Source: CAZWHE01 sp964633825 (GTDB lineage: Bacteria; Planctomycetota; B15-G4; CAYZWU01). From it: DNA of 22,498 nucleotides. Of the stretch, positions 15,314 through 22,217 are shown in pieces. A program made the position numbers and the translations under genes. Under the pieces are notes generated by a model, which saw nothing but the letters and a program-made list of their open reading frames with translations, did no database searches and was not told the DNA's origin. Within the stretch, counting starts at the first letter, position 1. Every line of letters begins with the position of its first letter. Location of the stretch: positions 1 through 22,498 of the forward strand of contig CAZWHE010000057.1 of assembly GCA_964633825.1 (NCBI GenBank), given 5' to 3'.

Positions 15314-16116
15314 TGGACGGCGGATCTCGAATACACCACACCGCGGTCATTCATCCGAGAGCCAAGCTCGGAAAGGAAATCGAGATCGGTCCCTTCTGCG
15401 TCATCGAAAAAGGCTGCATCATCGGCGACGGCTCGATTCTGATGGGGAGCGACATCATTCACCGCGAGACCTACATCGGGCGGAACAACGTCATTCATCC
15501 CCACGCCGTGCTCGGAGGCGCGCCCCAGGACCTCGGGTACAAAGGGCAGCATACGAGGCTTACTCTCGGCGACAACAACATCGTCCGCGAGTTCGTCACC
15601 ATCAACAGGGGAACGACCAAGGAGCGGGGCGAGACCATCGTGGGCAGCGGCAATCTCTTCATGGCCTGCTGCCATGTGGCCCACGACTGCATCCTCGGAA
15701 ACGAGGTGATCATGGCCAACAACGTTCTCCTCGCCGGGCACGTCAGGGTGGGGGACGGCGCCAACATCAGCGGAGGAGCCGCTGCGGCCCACTTCACGAC
15801 CATCGGGCGCTATGCCTATATCGGCGGGCTCAGCAAGGTGAAGGTCGACGTTCCGCCCTACATGGTCTCCGACGGAGATCCCGCACTTCCGCGCCGGCTC
15901 AACGAGGTGGGCTTGAGGAGGCACGGTTTCGCCGAGGGCGTGATCGCGGCGCTTGCCGCCGCGTTTCGGGTCGTGTTCCGCTCGAAAAAGCCCATCGTAG
16001 AAGCCCTCGAAACCCTCGATCCGAAGGGCGTCGAGGAGGTGGCCATATTCAAGGATTTTCTCCAGCAAAAGATGCACGGCAAGCATGGCCGTTACCTCGA
16101 ATCGCTCAGAGAGTGA
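15313..16116 (+). CDS. lpxA: UDP-N-acetylglucosamine acyltransferase LpxA
   Basis: 267 residues, normal length; ATG 15313 overlaps the preceding TGA by one base. It transfers a 3-hydroxyacyl chain to UDP-GlcNAc (or a 3-amino analogue), the first lipid A step. It has a hexapeptide beta helix from HHTAVIHPRAKLG, GGAPQDLGYKG, catalytic His124 in CHVAHDC, and the C-terminal helical domain starting LPRRLNEVGLRRHGF. The acyl length cannot be read from the sequence with confidence. Confidence 0.96.
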   Translation: MDGGSRIHHTAVIHPRAKLGKEIEIGPFCVIEKGCIIGDGSILMGSDIIHRETYIGRNNVIHPHAVLGGAPQDLGYKGQHTRLTLGDNNIVREFVTINRGTTKERGETIVGSGNLFMACCHVAHDCILGNEVIMANNVLLAGHVRVGDGANISGGAAAAHFTTIGRYAYIGGLSKVKVDVPPYMVSDGDPALPRRLNEVGLRRHGFAEGVIAALAAAFRVVFRSKKPIVEALETLDPKGVEEVAIFKDFLQQKMHGKHGRYLESLRE

Positions 16117-16125
16117 GGTGGACAA

Positions 16126-17130
16126 GTGGCCGACAAACTGAAAACCGCCGTCATCGGCGTGGGATACCTCGGGAGGCACCACGCCCGGATCTACAGCAAG
16201 CTGCCGGGCGTGGAGCTCGCCGCCGTGGCGGACAGCGACAGGGAGAGCGCCGAACGGATCGCCGACATGTATGCCGCGAGGCCCTTCACCGATTACCGGG
16301 AGCTGCCCGATGACGTGGCCGCCGTTTCGGTAGCCACACCCACGGTGACCCACTTCGAGATCGCTTCGTACTTTCTCGAGAAGGGCGTCCCCGTTCTGGT
16401 CGAAAAACCGATGACGGCCACCCTCGACGAAGCTCTCGAGCTCGACCGCATCGCGCGCGATTCGGGAACCCTTCTCCAGGTGGGCCACATCGAGAGGTTC
16501 AACCCGGCCATGATGGCCGTGCGCGATCTCGATATCCAACCGAAATTCATCGAGTCGCACAGGCTGGCTCCCTTCAAGTTCCGATCGGTGGACGTCGGTG
16601 TCGTGATGGATCTCATGATTCACGACATCGACATCATCCTCGATCTCTGCCGGGGTCCCGTGAAAAAGGTCGATGCCGTGGGCGGCGCGATCCTGTCCCA
16701 GACCGAGGACCTGGCCAACGCCAGGATCGAGTTCGAGTCGGGGTGTGTGGCGAACGTGACGGCGAGCCGCGTCTCCTTCAAGAGCCTGCGCAGGACGCGC
16801 GTCTTTTCGGGCGACTCCTTCATCAGCATCGATTACGAAAAGAAGTACGCCCTCTTGGCCAAGAAATCACCCGACCTGGACATGAACCGGGTCGATCTCT
16901 CCTCGATCGATCCCACGCGTTTCGAGGATCTCCAGAAGCTCCTCATGAACGACCTGATCAAGGTGAAGGAGCTGAAGCTGGACGAATACGAGCCGCTCCA
17001 GAAGGAGCTCGGATCTTTCGTCCAGTCCGTCAGGGAGGGTTCGGAGCCCGTTGTTCCCGCTGCTCACGGGGTCCGCGCAATCCGGCTGGCTTTCGACATT
17101 CTCGCCAGCATCGAGGGACATCGGTGGTGA
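16126..17130 (+). CDS. Gfo/Idh/MocA-family oxidoreductase in the lpx operon (GnnA-like candidate)
   Basis: 334 residues, GTG start with GAGGTGG just upstream. The Rossmann motif AVIGVGYLGRHHA is followed by VEKPMT (the family EKP motif) and the catalytic-region motif MIHDIDIILDL. It begins 9 bp after lpxA. Gfo/Idh/MocA genes often sit next to lpxA or lpxB. In Leptospira and Acidithiobacillus, GnnA oxidises UDP-GlcNAc so that GnnB can make a 3-amino sugar for lipid A. No gnnB aminotransferase is adjacent, so a role in 3-amino lipid A is only possible. lpxB does not follow, and the operon ends here. Confidence 0.85.
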   Translation: MADKLKTAVIGVGYLGRHHARIYSKLPGVELAAVADSDRESAERIADMYAARPFTDYRELPDDVAAVSVATPTVTHFEIASYFLEKGVPVLVEKPMTATLDEALELDRIARDSGTLLQVGHIERFNPAMMAVRDLDIQPKFIESHRLAPFKFRSVDVGVVMDLMIHDIDIILDLCRGPVKKVDAVGGAILSQTEDLANARIEFESGCVANVTASRVSFKSLRRTRVFSGDSFISIDYEKKYALLAKKSPDLDMNRVDLSSIDPTRFEDLQKLLMNDLIKVKELKLDEYEPLQKELGSFVQSVREGSEPVVPAAHGVRAIRLAFDILASIEGHRW

Positions 17131-17150
17131 ATCGGCCGGAATCGGCCGGG
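17131..17150. repeat. 10-bp direct repeat after the oxidoreductase gene
   Basis: ATCGGCCGGA is followed directly by ATCGGCCGGG, starting at the base after the stop codon. It lies in the 55-bp space between convergent genes; no convincing terminator is visible there. Confidence 0.6.
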
Positions 17151-17185
17151 ACATTTCCTGGGACGCCCGACCAGAGCGTCGCACA

Positions 17186-18166
17186 TCATTCATTCGTCGT
17201 CTCGGTGCGCTGCTCGGGCGGTTCAGGGATTGTTTCCTTTTCGCTCATCTTGAGCTGCGGGAAGAGGAAGATACGGTTTTTGCCCCTTCGTTTCGCTTCT
17301 ATGAGAGCCATGTCGGCTCCCTTGAGGAATTCCTCGCCCGACAGGGAACCGTCTCCGGGGGTGGCGTTGATTCCGAGGCTCACGGTGAGAGCCGCCGAGA
17401 CCCCGTCTTTTTCGAATTTATAGTCGTTCACAATCGAACGGATACGGTCGGCGATGCGGACGGCCTCGTCCAGGTCCGTGTTGGGGAGGAGAATGAGAAA
17501 CTCGTCCCCGCCGAGACGGCCGGGAATGTCGATCCTGCGGATCAGAGATTTCAGCTTGCGCGCGAAAGAAAGGAGAACGAAATCTCCGAATGCGTGGCCG
17601 AGCGTATCGTTGACCTGCTTGAACTCGTCAAAGTCGAGCATGATGGCGGACAGGACGAGCCTGTGCCTGTTGGCGCGTTCGATCTCTTCGTCGAGTCTTG
17701 TGAGGATGTACCGGTCGTTAAAAAGCTCGGTCTTGAAGTCCGTGATCGATTCCCTTTCGAGCTTCTTCAGCCTGGCATCGATGGTTTTGTAAGTCCTGAT
17801 TCGCTGCGTGAGGACACGGATTCGCGTGGCCAGTTCCTCGGGATTGGGACCGACAAAAAAGTCATCGGCTCGCGAACAGGTCGAAGTCACGTCCTGGCCG
17901 TTCGGATTCGTCAGCATGGAGAGCACGAAATACTGATGGGGGGTGAGTGCCTCGAGCACGGCCTCGATTTCGAAGGACGGAATCGGCTCGCCCGAAGGGC
18001 GGAGGACCACGACGTCGGGTTTCTTCTCCCTGGTGATGGAGATGGTGTCTACGATGTTTTTCGACAGGTAGACAGTGAATCCCTTGCGCCGCAGAATAAA
18101 GTCCGCGTTCGGCATGGACCCGCTGCTGTGGTCAGCAAACAATATCGATTTGCCTGAACCAGCCAT
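17186..18166 (-). CDS. Diguanylate cyclase with degenerate receiver domain
   Basis: 327 residues if started at ATG 18166, where a receiver-like domain begins (SILFADHSS); the frame stays open to 18265 but the added residues look unlike a domain. The receiver half (about 1-120) lacks phosphorylation residues: the phospho-acceptor position in PDVVVLRP is Arg and the conserved Lys is absent (DDFFVGP). A short helical linker leads to a GGDEF domain (about 140-310) with GRLGGDEF (catalytic GGDEF 219-223), and RRID five residues upstream is an intact inhibitory I-site. It should make c-di-GMP with product inhibition. The receiver probably acts in dimerisation or protein contact. It stands alone, convergent to the lpx operon and divergent from rpsB. 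Confidence 0.88.
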   Translation of the reverse strand: MAGSGKSILFADHSSGSMPNADFILRRKGFTVYLSKNIVDTISITREKKPDVVVLRPSGEPIPSFEIEAVLEALTPHQYFVLSMLTNPNGQDVTSTCSRADDFFVGPNPEELATRIRVLTQRIRTYKTIDARLKKLERESITDFKTELFNDRYILTRLDEEIERANRHRLVLSAIMLDFDEFKQVNDTLGHAFGDFVLLSFARKLKSLIRRIDIPGRLGGDEFLILLPNTDLDEAVRIADRIRSIVNDYKFEKDGVSAALTVSLGINATPGDGSLSGEEFLKGADMALIEAKRRGKNRIFLFPQLKMSEKETIPEPPEQRTETTNE

Positions 18167-18296
18167 CTCAGCACCACAGGGTAATGGACGGGTGGACGAA
18201 CTGACAAGGTCCTGTGTGATAAAGTTCCCGTTTTGATAGGTGCACGTGCTACTGCCTATCCACACGTGACATCACTCATCAGCTTTATAGATACAA

Positions 18297-18324
18297 ATTA
18301 TATATGTAGGATCAAATATTACAA
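18297..18324 (-). promoter_or_regulatory. Promoter for the diguanylate cyclase gene
   Basis: Minus strand: TTGTAA (18324-18319), 16 bp, perfect TATAAT (18302-18297), in an AT-rich stretch. The leader would be about 125 nt and includes an inverted repeat GATAGG/CCTATC (18235-18240 and 18255-18260) around GCACGTGC. No c-di-GMP riboswitch consensus is recognisable. Confidence 0.5.
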
Positions 18325-18370
18325 GGGTTCTCATCTGTTTAATCAAAAATATTCAATCGAATAACGGTCT

Positions 18371-18387
18371 GGTAAACATTTTTTACC
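18371..18387. repeat. Inverted repeat upstream of the rpsB promoter (operator-like)
   Basis: GGTAAA (18371-18376) and TTTACC (18382-18387) flank a 5-nt centre, about 28 bp upstream of the rpsB -35 box. A perfect 10-bp palindrome GGATCGATCC lies at 18395-18404. They may be regulator sites; AT-rich context makes chance likely. Confidence 0.3.
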
Positions 18388-18414
18388 TTTCTTTGGATCG
18401 ATCCTTATTTTAAG

Positions 18415-18442
18415 TTGACAAATCAGCTTGTGATGATAATTT
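18415..18442 (+). promoter_or_regulatory. rpsB: Promoter for rpsB-tsf-pyrH-frr
   Basis: Perfect -35 TTGACA (18415-18420), 16-bp spacer, TAATTT (18437-18442). The next 130 bp form a structured leader before rpsB. The AT-rich upstream tract could act as an UP element. Confidence 0.55.
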
Positions 18443-18466
18443 GGGACTTTTCAAATATCGGTCATA

Positions 18467-18523
18467 ACTTGCGTGTTGCAAGTATGTTGCCCGGAAAGAC
18501 AAAGGAACCTCCCTTCTTCCGGG
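18467..18523 (+). ncRNA. Structured rpsB 5' leader (possible S2 autoregulation)
   Basis: Two hairpins: ACTTGC (18467-18472) with GCAAGT (18478-18483), 5-nt loop; and CCCGGAA (18490-18496) with TTCCGGG (18517-18523), 20-nt loop. A T9 run follows at 18542-18550 but no stem abuts it, so it is not a clear terminator. rpsB leaders are often bound by S2; homology to a known leader class is untested. Confidence 0.35.
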
Positions 18524-18573
18524 TCGGAATGGCCGGCTTGATTTTTTTTTACTGCCTCTGAGGGGGGTGCTAC

Positions 18574-19778
18574 ATGGCGAAATTTTCTGTGAAAGAGCTG
18601 ATTGAATCGGGGGTGCATTTCGGCCACAGGGTGAGTCGCTGGAATCCCAAGATGGCGCCGTACATCTATGGGAAGCGGAATCTTATCCACATCATCAATC
18701 TCAAAGAAACTGTCAAGGGCCTTGCGAGGGCAAGCGGTTTTCTGGCCAGGATCTGCGCTACGGGCCAGCAGGTTGTTTTTGTGGGAACAAAACGCCAGAT
18801 CAAGGAGACGATCCGGACCGAAGCCGGCAGCTGCGGCATGCCCTTCGTGGTGGAGCGCTGGCTCGGTGGAACATTGACAAACTTCAGAACAATCCATGGC
18901 CGTTTGAAACACCTCGAGAATCTCGAGGAGATGGAATCAACGGGCAAGATAGAAATGTACAACAAGAAGACCCAGGCTTCTCTCCAGCGGGAGCTCCAGC
19001 GTATCAAAAAGAACCTTGACGGCATCCGCGAGCTCCACAAAGTTCCGGGCGCCATGATCGTGGTCGACCCGCTCCACGAGAAGATCGCCGTCCGGGAAGC
19101 CAACAAGCTCGGCATACCCGTGGTCGCCGTTCTCGATACCGACTGCGATCCCGACATGGTCGATATCCCCATTCCGGCGAACGACGACGCGATCCGCTCC
19201 GTGCAGGCGGTGCTCAGCCTGCTTTCCAAGGCCGTGAACGAGGGGAAGGCCAATTACAGTGAAAAGGCCGCCATGGAGGCCCGCGCCGCTGATGAAGAGG
19301 AAGAGTTCATGCTCGCTTCCCAGGTCCGCAGGGCCGAAGCCCAAGCCGCGCGCGGCGGAGGAAGATCTCCCCGGGGCGGAGGACCGCGTGGGCGGAGAGG
19401 CCCCGGCGGCGCCAAAGAGAAAAAGGCCGCTCCCAAAGCCGAGGTTGGTAACAAGACTCCGGCGGCCGATCCCGCTCCGGCGGCCGATCCCGCTCCGGCA
19501 AAAACGTCCGTNNNNNNNNNNNNNNNNNNNNNNNNNNNNNNNNNNNNNNNNNNNNNNNNNNNNNNNNNNNNNNNNNNNNNNNNNNNNNNNNNNNNNNNNN
19601 NNNNNNNNNNNCTCCGGCGGCCGATCCCGCTCCGGCGGCCGATCCCGCTCCGGCAAAAACGTCCGTAGCCGGTACCGACCAACCCGCACCGGCCGGCGAC
19701 GACAAGCCCGTTCAAAACGAGGCTTCTCCGAAAATGCAGGAACGGGCGAACGAAGCTGCCGCCGAGGAGAACGCATAG
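18574..19778 (+). CDS. rpsB: Ribosomal protein uS2 with long repeat-bearing tail (interrupted by assembly gap)
   Basis: ATG 18574 with a GAGGGGGG ribosome-binding site just upstream. The S2 core (about residues 1-228) is standard: MAKFSVKELIESGVHFGHRV, RWLGGTLTNF, and VVDPLHEKIAVREANKLGIP. Beyond it is an extra tail: acidic DEEEE, an Arg/Gly-rich stretch, then PAADPA repeats running into 100 N. After the gap, the frame giving more PAADPA, KTSVAGTDQPAPAGDDK and ending AAEENA at TAG 19776-19778 is the plausible one; the gap length must equal 2 modulo 3. The placeholder N run breaks this frame, so an automatic translation past the gap will be wrong. Followed by tsf, the standard order. Confidence 0.93.
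19457..19666 (+). repeat. 18-bp units in identical 55-bp blocks flanking the rpsB gap
   Basis: 19457-19511 and 19612-19666 are identical over 55 bp. Each block has two 18-bp units encoding PAADPA followed by PAKTSV codons, so the higher-order period is 54 bp or more. Each 18-bp unit contains GCGG-CCGATC-CCGC, a short 4-bp stem. The gap lies between the two copies; either it holds more copies or the assembler split one. Confidence 0.9.
19512..19611. other. Assembly gap (100 N) inside the rpsB tail repeats
   Basis: Exactly 100 N, a placeholder of unknown true length, between two identical 55-bp copies. Confidence 0.97.
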
Positions 19779-19803
19779 GGAGTTCGAGATCGCGATTCAC
19801 AAA

Positions 19804-19836
19804 ACCCGCTGCCCGATATTCAGACCGACGGCGGGT
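19804..19836 (+). other. Weak stem-loop between rpsB and tsf
   Basis: ACCCGC (19804-19809) pairs with GCGGGT (19831-19836), with a 21-nt loop and no U tract. It may tune rpsB/tsf ratios or be incidental. Nothing else is seen in the 107-bp spacer. Confidence 0.25.
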
Positions 19837-19885
19837 CTTTCACAATAAAAGAAAATGAAATGTTCCAGAAAGGGATTGTTGAGAA

Positions 19886-20473
19886 ATGACTGTTGACGCG
19901 AAATCAGTGAAGACTCTTCGGGACAAGACGGGCGCCCCGATGATGGACTGCAAGGAAGCCCTGACCGAGTCGGGCGGCAACCTGGACAAGGCCGCCGATT
20001 ATCTCCGCAAGAAGGGTCTGAAAACGGCCGACAAAAAAGCGTCCCGCGCCACGAGCGAGGGGCTGGTCGGATCCTACATCCACCACAACGGGATGGTGGG
20101 CGTGCTTGTCGAAGTCAACTGCGAAACCGACTTCGTGGCCCGCAACGAAGATTTCAAAGCGTTCGTCCACGAGCTCGGCCAGCATGTCGCCGCCGCCTCC
20201 CCCGAATACGTGACGCCCGAGGACGTTCCCGAAGACGTGCTCGCCAAGGAGCGCGAAATCCTGTCCTCCCAGGTGACGGGAAAACCGGACGACATTGTCG
20301 AGAAGATCGTTGACGGCAGGATCAGAAAGTTTTATCAGGAGAAGTGCCTCCTCGAGCAGCCCTTTGTCAAGGATGACAAGAAAACGGTCAAGGACCTGGT
20401 GACGGAGCAGATAGCCAAGCTGGGCGAAAACATCAAGATCAGGCGCTTTGCCCGTTTCAACGTCAAAGGTTAG
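19886..20473 (+). CDS. tsf: Elongation factor Ts (short form)
   Basis: 195 residues: the shorter EF-Ts form, lacking most of the second core subdomain and coiled coil of the E. coli type (about 283). The N-terminal UBA-like domain has VKTLRDKTGAPMMDCKEAL, and the EF-Tu-contacting signature is EVNCETDFVARN. It recycles EF-Tu-GDP. It lies between rpsB and pyrH. Confidence 0.96.
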   Translation: MTVDAKSVKTLRDKTGAPMMDCKEALTESGGNLDKAADYLRKKGLKTADKKASRATSEGLVGSYIHHNGMVGVLVEVNCETDFVARNEDFKAFVHELGQHVAAASPEYVTPEDVPEDVLAKEREILSSQVTGKPDDIVEKIVDGRIRKFYQEKCLLEQPFVKDDKKTVKDLVTEQIAKLGENIKIRRFARFNVKG

Positions 20474-20496
20474 TCTCTCCTTAAAGGGTTTCGAAC

Positions 20497-21195
20497 ATGG
20501 CCGCCCGTCGCGTTGTTCTCAAAATCAGCGGTGAAGCGATGTCGCTCCCCAAGGAGAGCGGGCTCGACTTCGACCGGATTCGCTTTGTGGCCGAGCAGCT
20601 CGTCGAGGCCGCCCGAGACGGGGCCGCGCCGGCCGTCGTCGTTGGGGCCGGCAACTTCATTCGCGGCGCCGACCTCAAAGAATTTCCCCGGGTTACGGCC
20701 GACCAGATGGGGATGACGGCCACGGCGATCAACGCCCTGGCCCTTCGCGATGTGATCCGAGGGCTGGGCGGTGCGGCCGAAGCGCGTTCCGCTCTTCCCA
20801 TTGCCGGTGTGGCCGACGGTTACTCGAGCCAAGAGACGGCCGCGCTCATCGATTCGGGAACAATAGCTGTTCTCGCCGGGGGGACGGGCAATCCTTTCTT
20901 CACCACCGACTCGGCCTGCGCTCTTAGATCACTCGAGCTCGACGCAGCGCTCATGCTGAAGGCGACCAAGGTGGACGGCGTCTACTCTGCCGATCCTGTG
21001 GCCGATTCCACTGTCGAACGTTTCGACAGCCTGACCTATCAGGAGGTTCTCGACAAGAAGCTCGGCGTGATGGACCTGACAGCGGTGGAGCTCTGCCGCC
21101 AGAAAAGCATTCCCGTCCGGGTTTTCGATTTTCAGAAAGACAAAAACATCGTCAAGGCGATTCGAGGCGAACCGATCGGAACACTGATTTCGTAA
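20497..21195 (+). CDS. pyrH: UMP kinase
   Basis: 232 residues, amino-acid-kinase fold. VVLKISGEAMS is the N-terminal phosphate-binding strand, VVVGAGNFIRGADL the glycine loop, DQMGMTATAINALAL the UMP-binding helix, and AGGTGNPFFTTDSACALR the catalytic region, followed by KATKVDGVYSADP. It makes UDP for pyrimidine nucleotides. Starts 23 bp after tsf, 11 bp before frr. Confidence 0.97.
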   Translation: MAARRVVLKISGEAMSLPKESGLDFDRIRFVAEQLVEAARDGAAPAVVVGAGNFIRGADLKEFPRVTADQMGMTATAINALALRDVIRGLGGAAEARSALPIAGVADGYSSQETAALIDSGTIAVLAGGTGNPFFTTDSACALRSLELDAALMLKATKVDGVYSADPVADSTVERFDSLTYQEVLDKKLGVMDLTAVELCRQKSIPVRVFDFQKDKNIVKAIRGEPIGTLIS

Positions 21196-21206
21196 AGGGG
21201 GTTCCC

Positions 21207-21764
21207 ATGTATGATCAGATTCTTTCCGAGACGAAAGAGAAGATGAAAAAGGGTCTCGACCACTTGCAGAACGAGCTGAAGGGTTTGAGATCGGGACGGG
21301 CCACATCGGCCCTGGTCGAGAACATTCGCGTCGACTATTACGGGTCCAAGACACCGCTGAACCAGGTGTCGTCCATATCGGTTCCCGACCCGAGGTCGAT
21401 CGTCGTCAAACCCTTCGACGTGAGCTCCATCAAGGATATCGAGAAGGCGATCCAGGTTTCCGACCTGGGCATCACGCCGCAGAACGACGGAAAGATCATC
21501 CGTCTTCAGGTTCCCATGTTCTCCGAGGAGCAGCGCCGGAAGATGGTGGCCCGCGTCAAGGAGATGGCCGAGGAGACGCGCGTCACACTCAGGAACGTGC
21601 GCCGCGATTCCATCAAGACCGCCGAGGGGGCCAAGAAAGATTCGGAGCTCACAGAGGATGATCTCAAGTCGATCAAGGACGACATCCAGGATATCCTCAA
21701 GGAGAACGAGAAGGAGATCGACGAGCTCTTCGAGAGCAAGAGCAAGGAGATCATGGAAGTCTGA
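21207..21764 (+). CDS. frr: Ribosome recycling factor
   Basis: 185 residues, typical length. The protein has LKGLRSGRATSALVENI, VDYYGSKTPLNQVSSISVPD and RRDSIKTAEGAKKD, with the rest a long three-helix bundle. AAGGGG at 21195-21200 is the ribosome-binding site. It splits post-termination ribosomes with EF-G. Last gene of rpsB-tsf-pyrH-frr. Confidence 0.97.
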   Translation: MYDQILSETKEKMKKGLDHLQNELKGLRSGRATSALVENIRVDYYGSKTPLNQVSSISVPDPRSIVVKPFDVSSIKDIEKAIQVSDLGITPQNDGKIIRLQVPMFSEEQRRKMVARVKEMAEETRVTLRNVRRDSIKTAEGAKKDSELTEDDLKSIKDDIQDILKENEKEIDELFESKSKEIMEV

Positions 21765-21807
21765 TCTTCACAGCCGCGGCGTCGTGCTGTAAGATGGTTG
21801 ATAAGAT

Positions 21808-21883
21808 GGGGGCATAGCTCAGGCGGTAGAGCAACTGCCTTTTAAGCAGTGGGTCGAGGGTTCGAGTCCTTCTGCCCCCACCA
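21808..21883 (+). tRNA. tRNA-Lys (anticodon TTT), CCA encoded
   Basis: A 76-nt cloverleaf. Acceptor GGGGGCA (21808-21814) pairs with TGCCCCC (21873-21879), discriminator A, CCA at 21881-21883. The anticodon stem ACTGC/GCAGT encloses the loop with TTT at 21841-21843, and the T arm has GGTTCGAGTCC. It lies 43 bp after frr; the sequence beyond it looks like mobile-element DNA, and tRNA 3' ends are common integration sites. Confidence 0.97.
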
Positions 21884-21894
21884 AAAAATTCCTC

Positions 21895-21914
21895 CTCCGT
21901 GGAACTCCACGGAG
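21895..21914. repeat. Perfect hairpin just 3' of the tRNA
   Basis: CTCCGTGG (21895-21902) and CCACGGAG (21907-21914) with an AACT loop, 11 bp after the tRNA CCA. There is no T tract, so it is an atypical terminator at best; it could mark the tRNA 3' end or an attachment region. Confidence 0.6.
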
Positions 21915-22195
21915 ATGCAAATATATCCACCGGCCATAAGTTAGAGCAACATGCTCCGGCTTGTGGCCGGTCTTCTTCTACTCCACCGAAGAACTCCGAA
22001 AACCACCAAGAACGACCCTCAACGAGCGCAGGGCGAGCGCAGGATTTCGGCCCTGCCCTCGATCACCTGGCCGAGCTCTGGCCTACTCTTTCCGAGAAGA
22101 TTCGCGCGAGCATCATCGCTATTGCGGAAGCGTCTGCGAAGATTGGAGAACAGAAGCGAGCAAGAGGAAAAAAGCTCTCTCCCCATCTCAGATAA
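21899..22195 (+). CDS. Reading frame after tRNA-Lys; possible integrase C-terminal remnant
   Basis: The frame is open from the tRNA end to TAA 22193-22195; GTG 21899 would give 98 residues, but no ribosome-binding site fits well. The first half (polar, Ser/Pro-rich, over the inverted repeat) looks non-globular. The second half, FGPALDHLAELWPTLSEKIRASIIAIAE, resembles the tails I recall on tyrosine site-specific integrases; together with the tRNA position this suggests the end of a decayed integrated element. No catalytic integrase residues are present. Immediately before the stop is A_AAA_AAG (22168-22174), leading by -1 shift into the HTH frame. It may be a pseudogene fragment or part of a frameshifted gene. 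Confidence 0.4.
   Translation: MELHGDANISTGHKLEQHAPACGRSSSTPPKNSENHQERPSTSAGRAQDFGPALDHLAELWPTLSEKIRASIIAIAEASAKIGEQKRARGKKLSPHLR
21929..21971. repeat. 43-bp compound inverted repeat
   Basis: Outer arms ACCGGCCATAAG (21929-21940) and CTTGTGGCCGGT (21960-21971) match with one T-G wobble. Inside, GAGCA (21944-21948) pairs with TGCTC (21952-21956) around ACA. It lies inside the reading frame 21899-22195. It may be a recombination or protein-binding site or an RNA structure. Confidence 0.65.
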
Positions 22196-22217
22196 AGGCC
22201 ATCGAGGCCCTGGGGAG
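22168..22217 (+). promoter_or_regulatory. Candidate -1 ribosomal frameshift signal
   Basis: The heptamer A-AAA-AAG (22168-22174) is in the phase required for -1 slippage relative to frame 21899-22195. Slippage continues at GCT 22174, in the HTH frame. A 7-bp stem CTCCCCA (22179-22185)/TGGGGAG (22211-22217), enclosing a GGCC/GGCC hairpin (22197-22200 with 22206-22209), begins 4 nt downstream. The original stop at 22193-22195 is 18 nt past the heptamer. Confidence 0.4.

Noticed and set aside
14965..16623. 552-codon minus-strand open frame opposite lpxC-fabZ, lpxA and the oxidoreductase
   Set aside because: A shadow of GC-rich codon bias: its translation is His/Asp/Val-rich without domain motifs, while the plus strand has three clear enzymes.
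18531..18550. Attenuator terminator in the rpsB leader because of the T9 run
   Set aside because: No GC-rich stem abuts the T run; the upstream stems end 18 or more bases before it.
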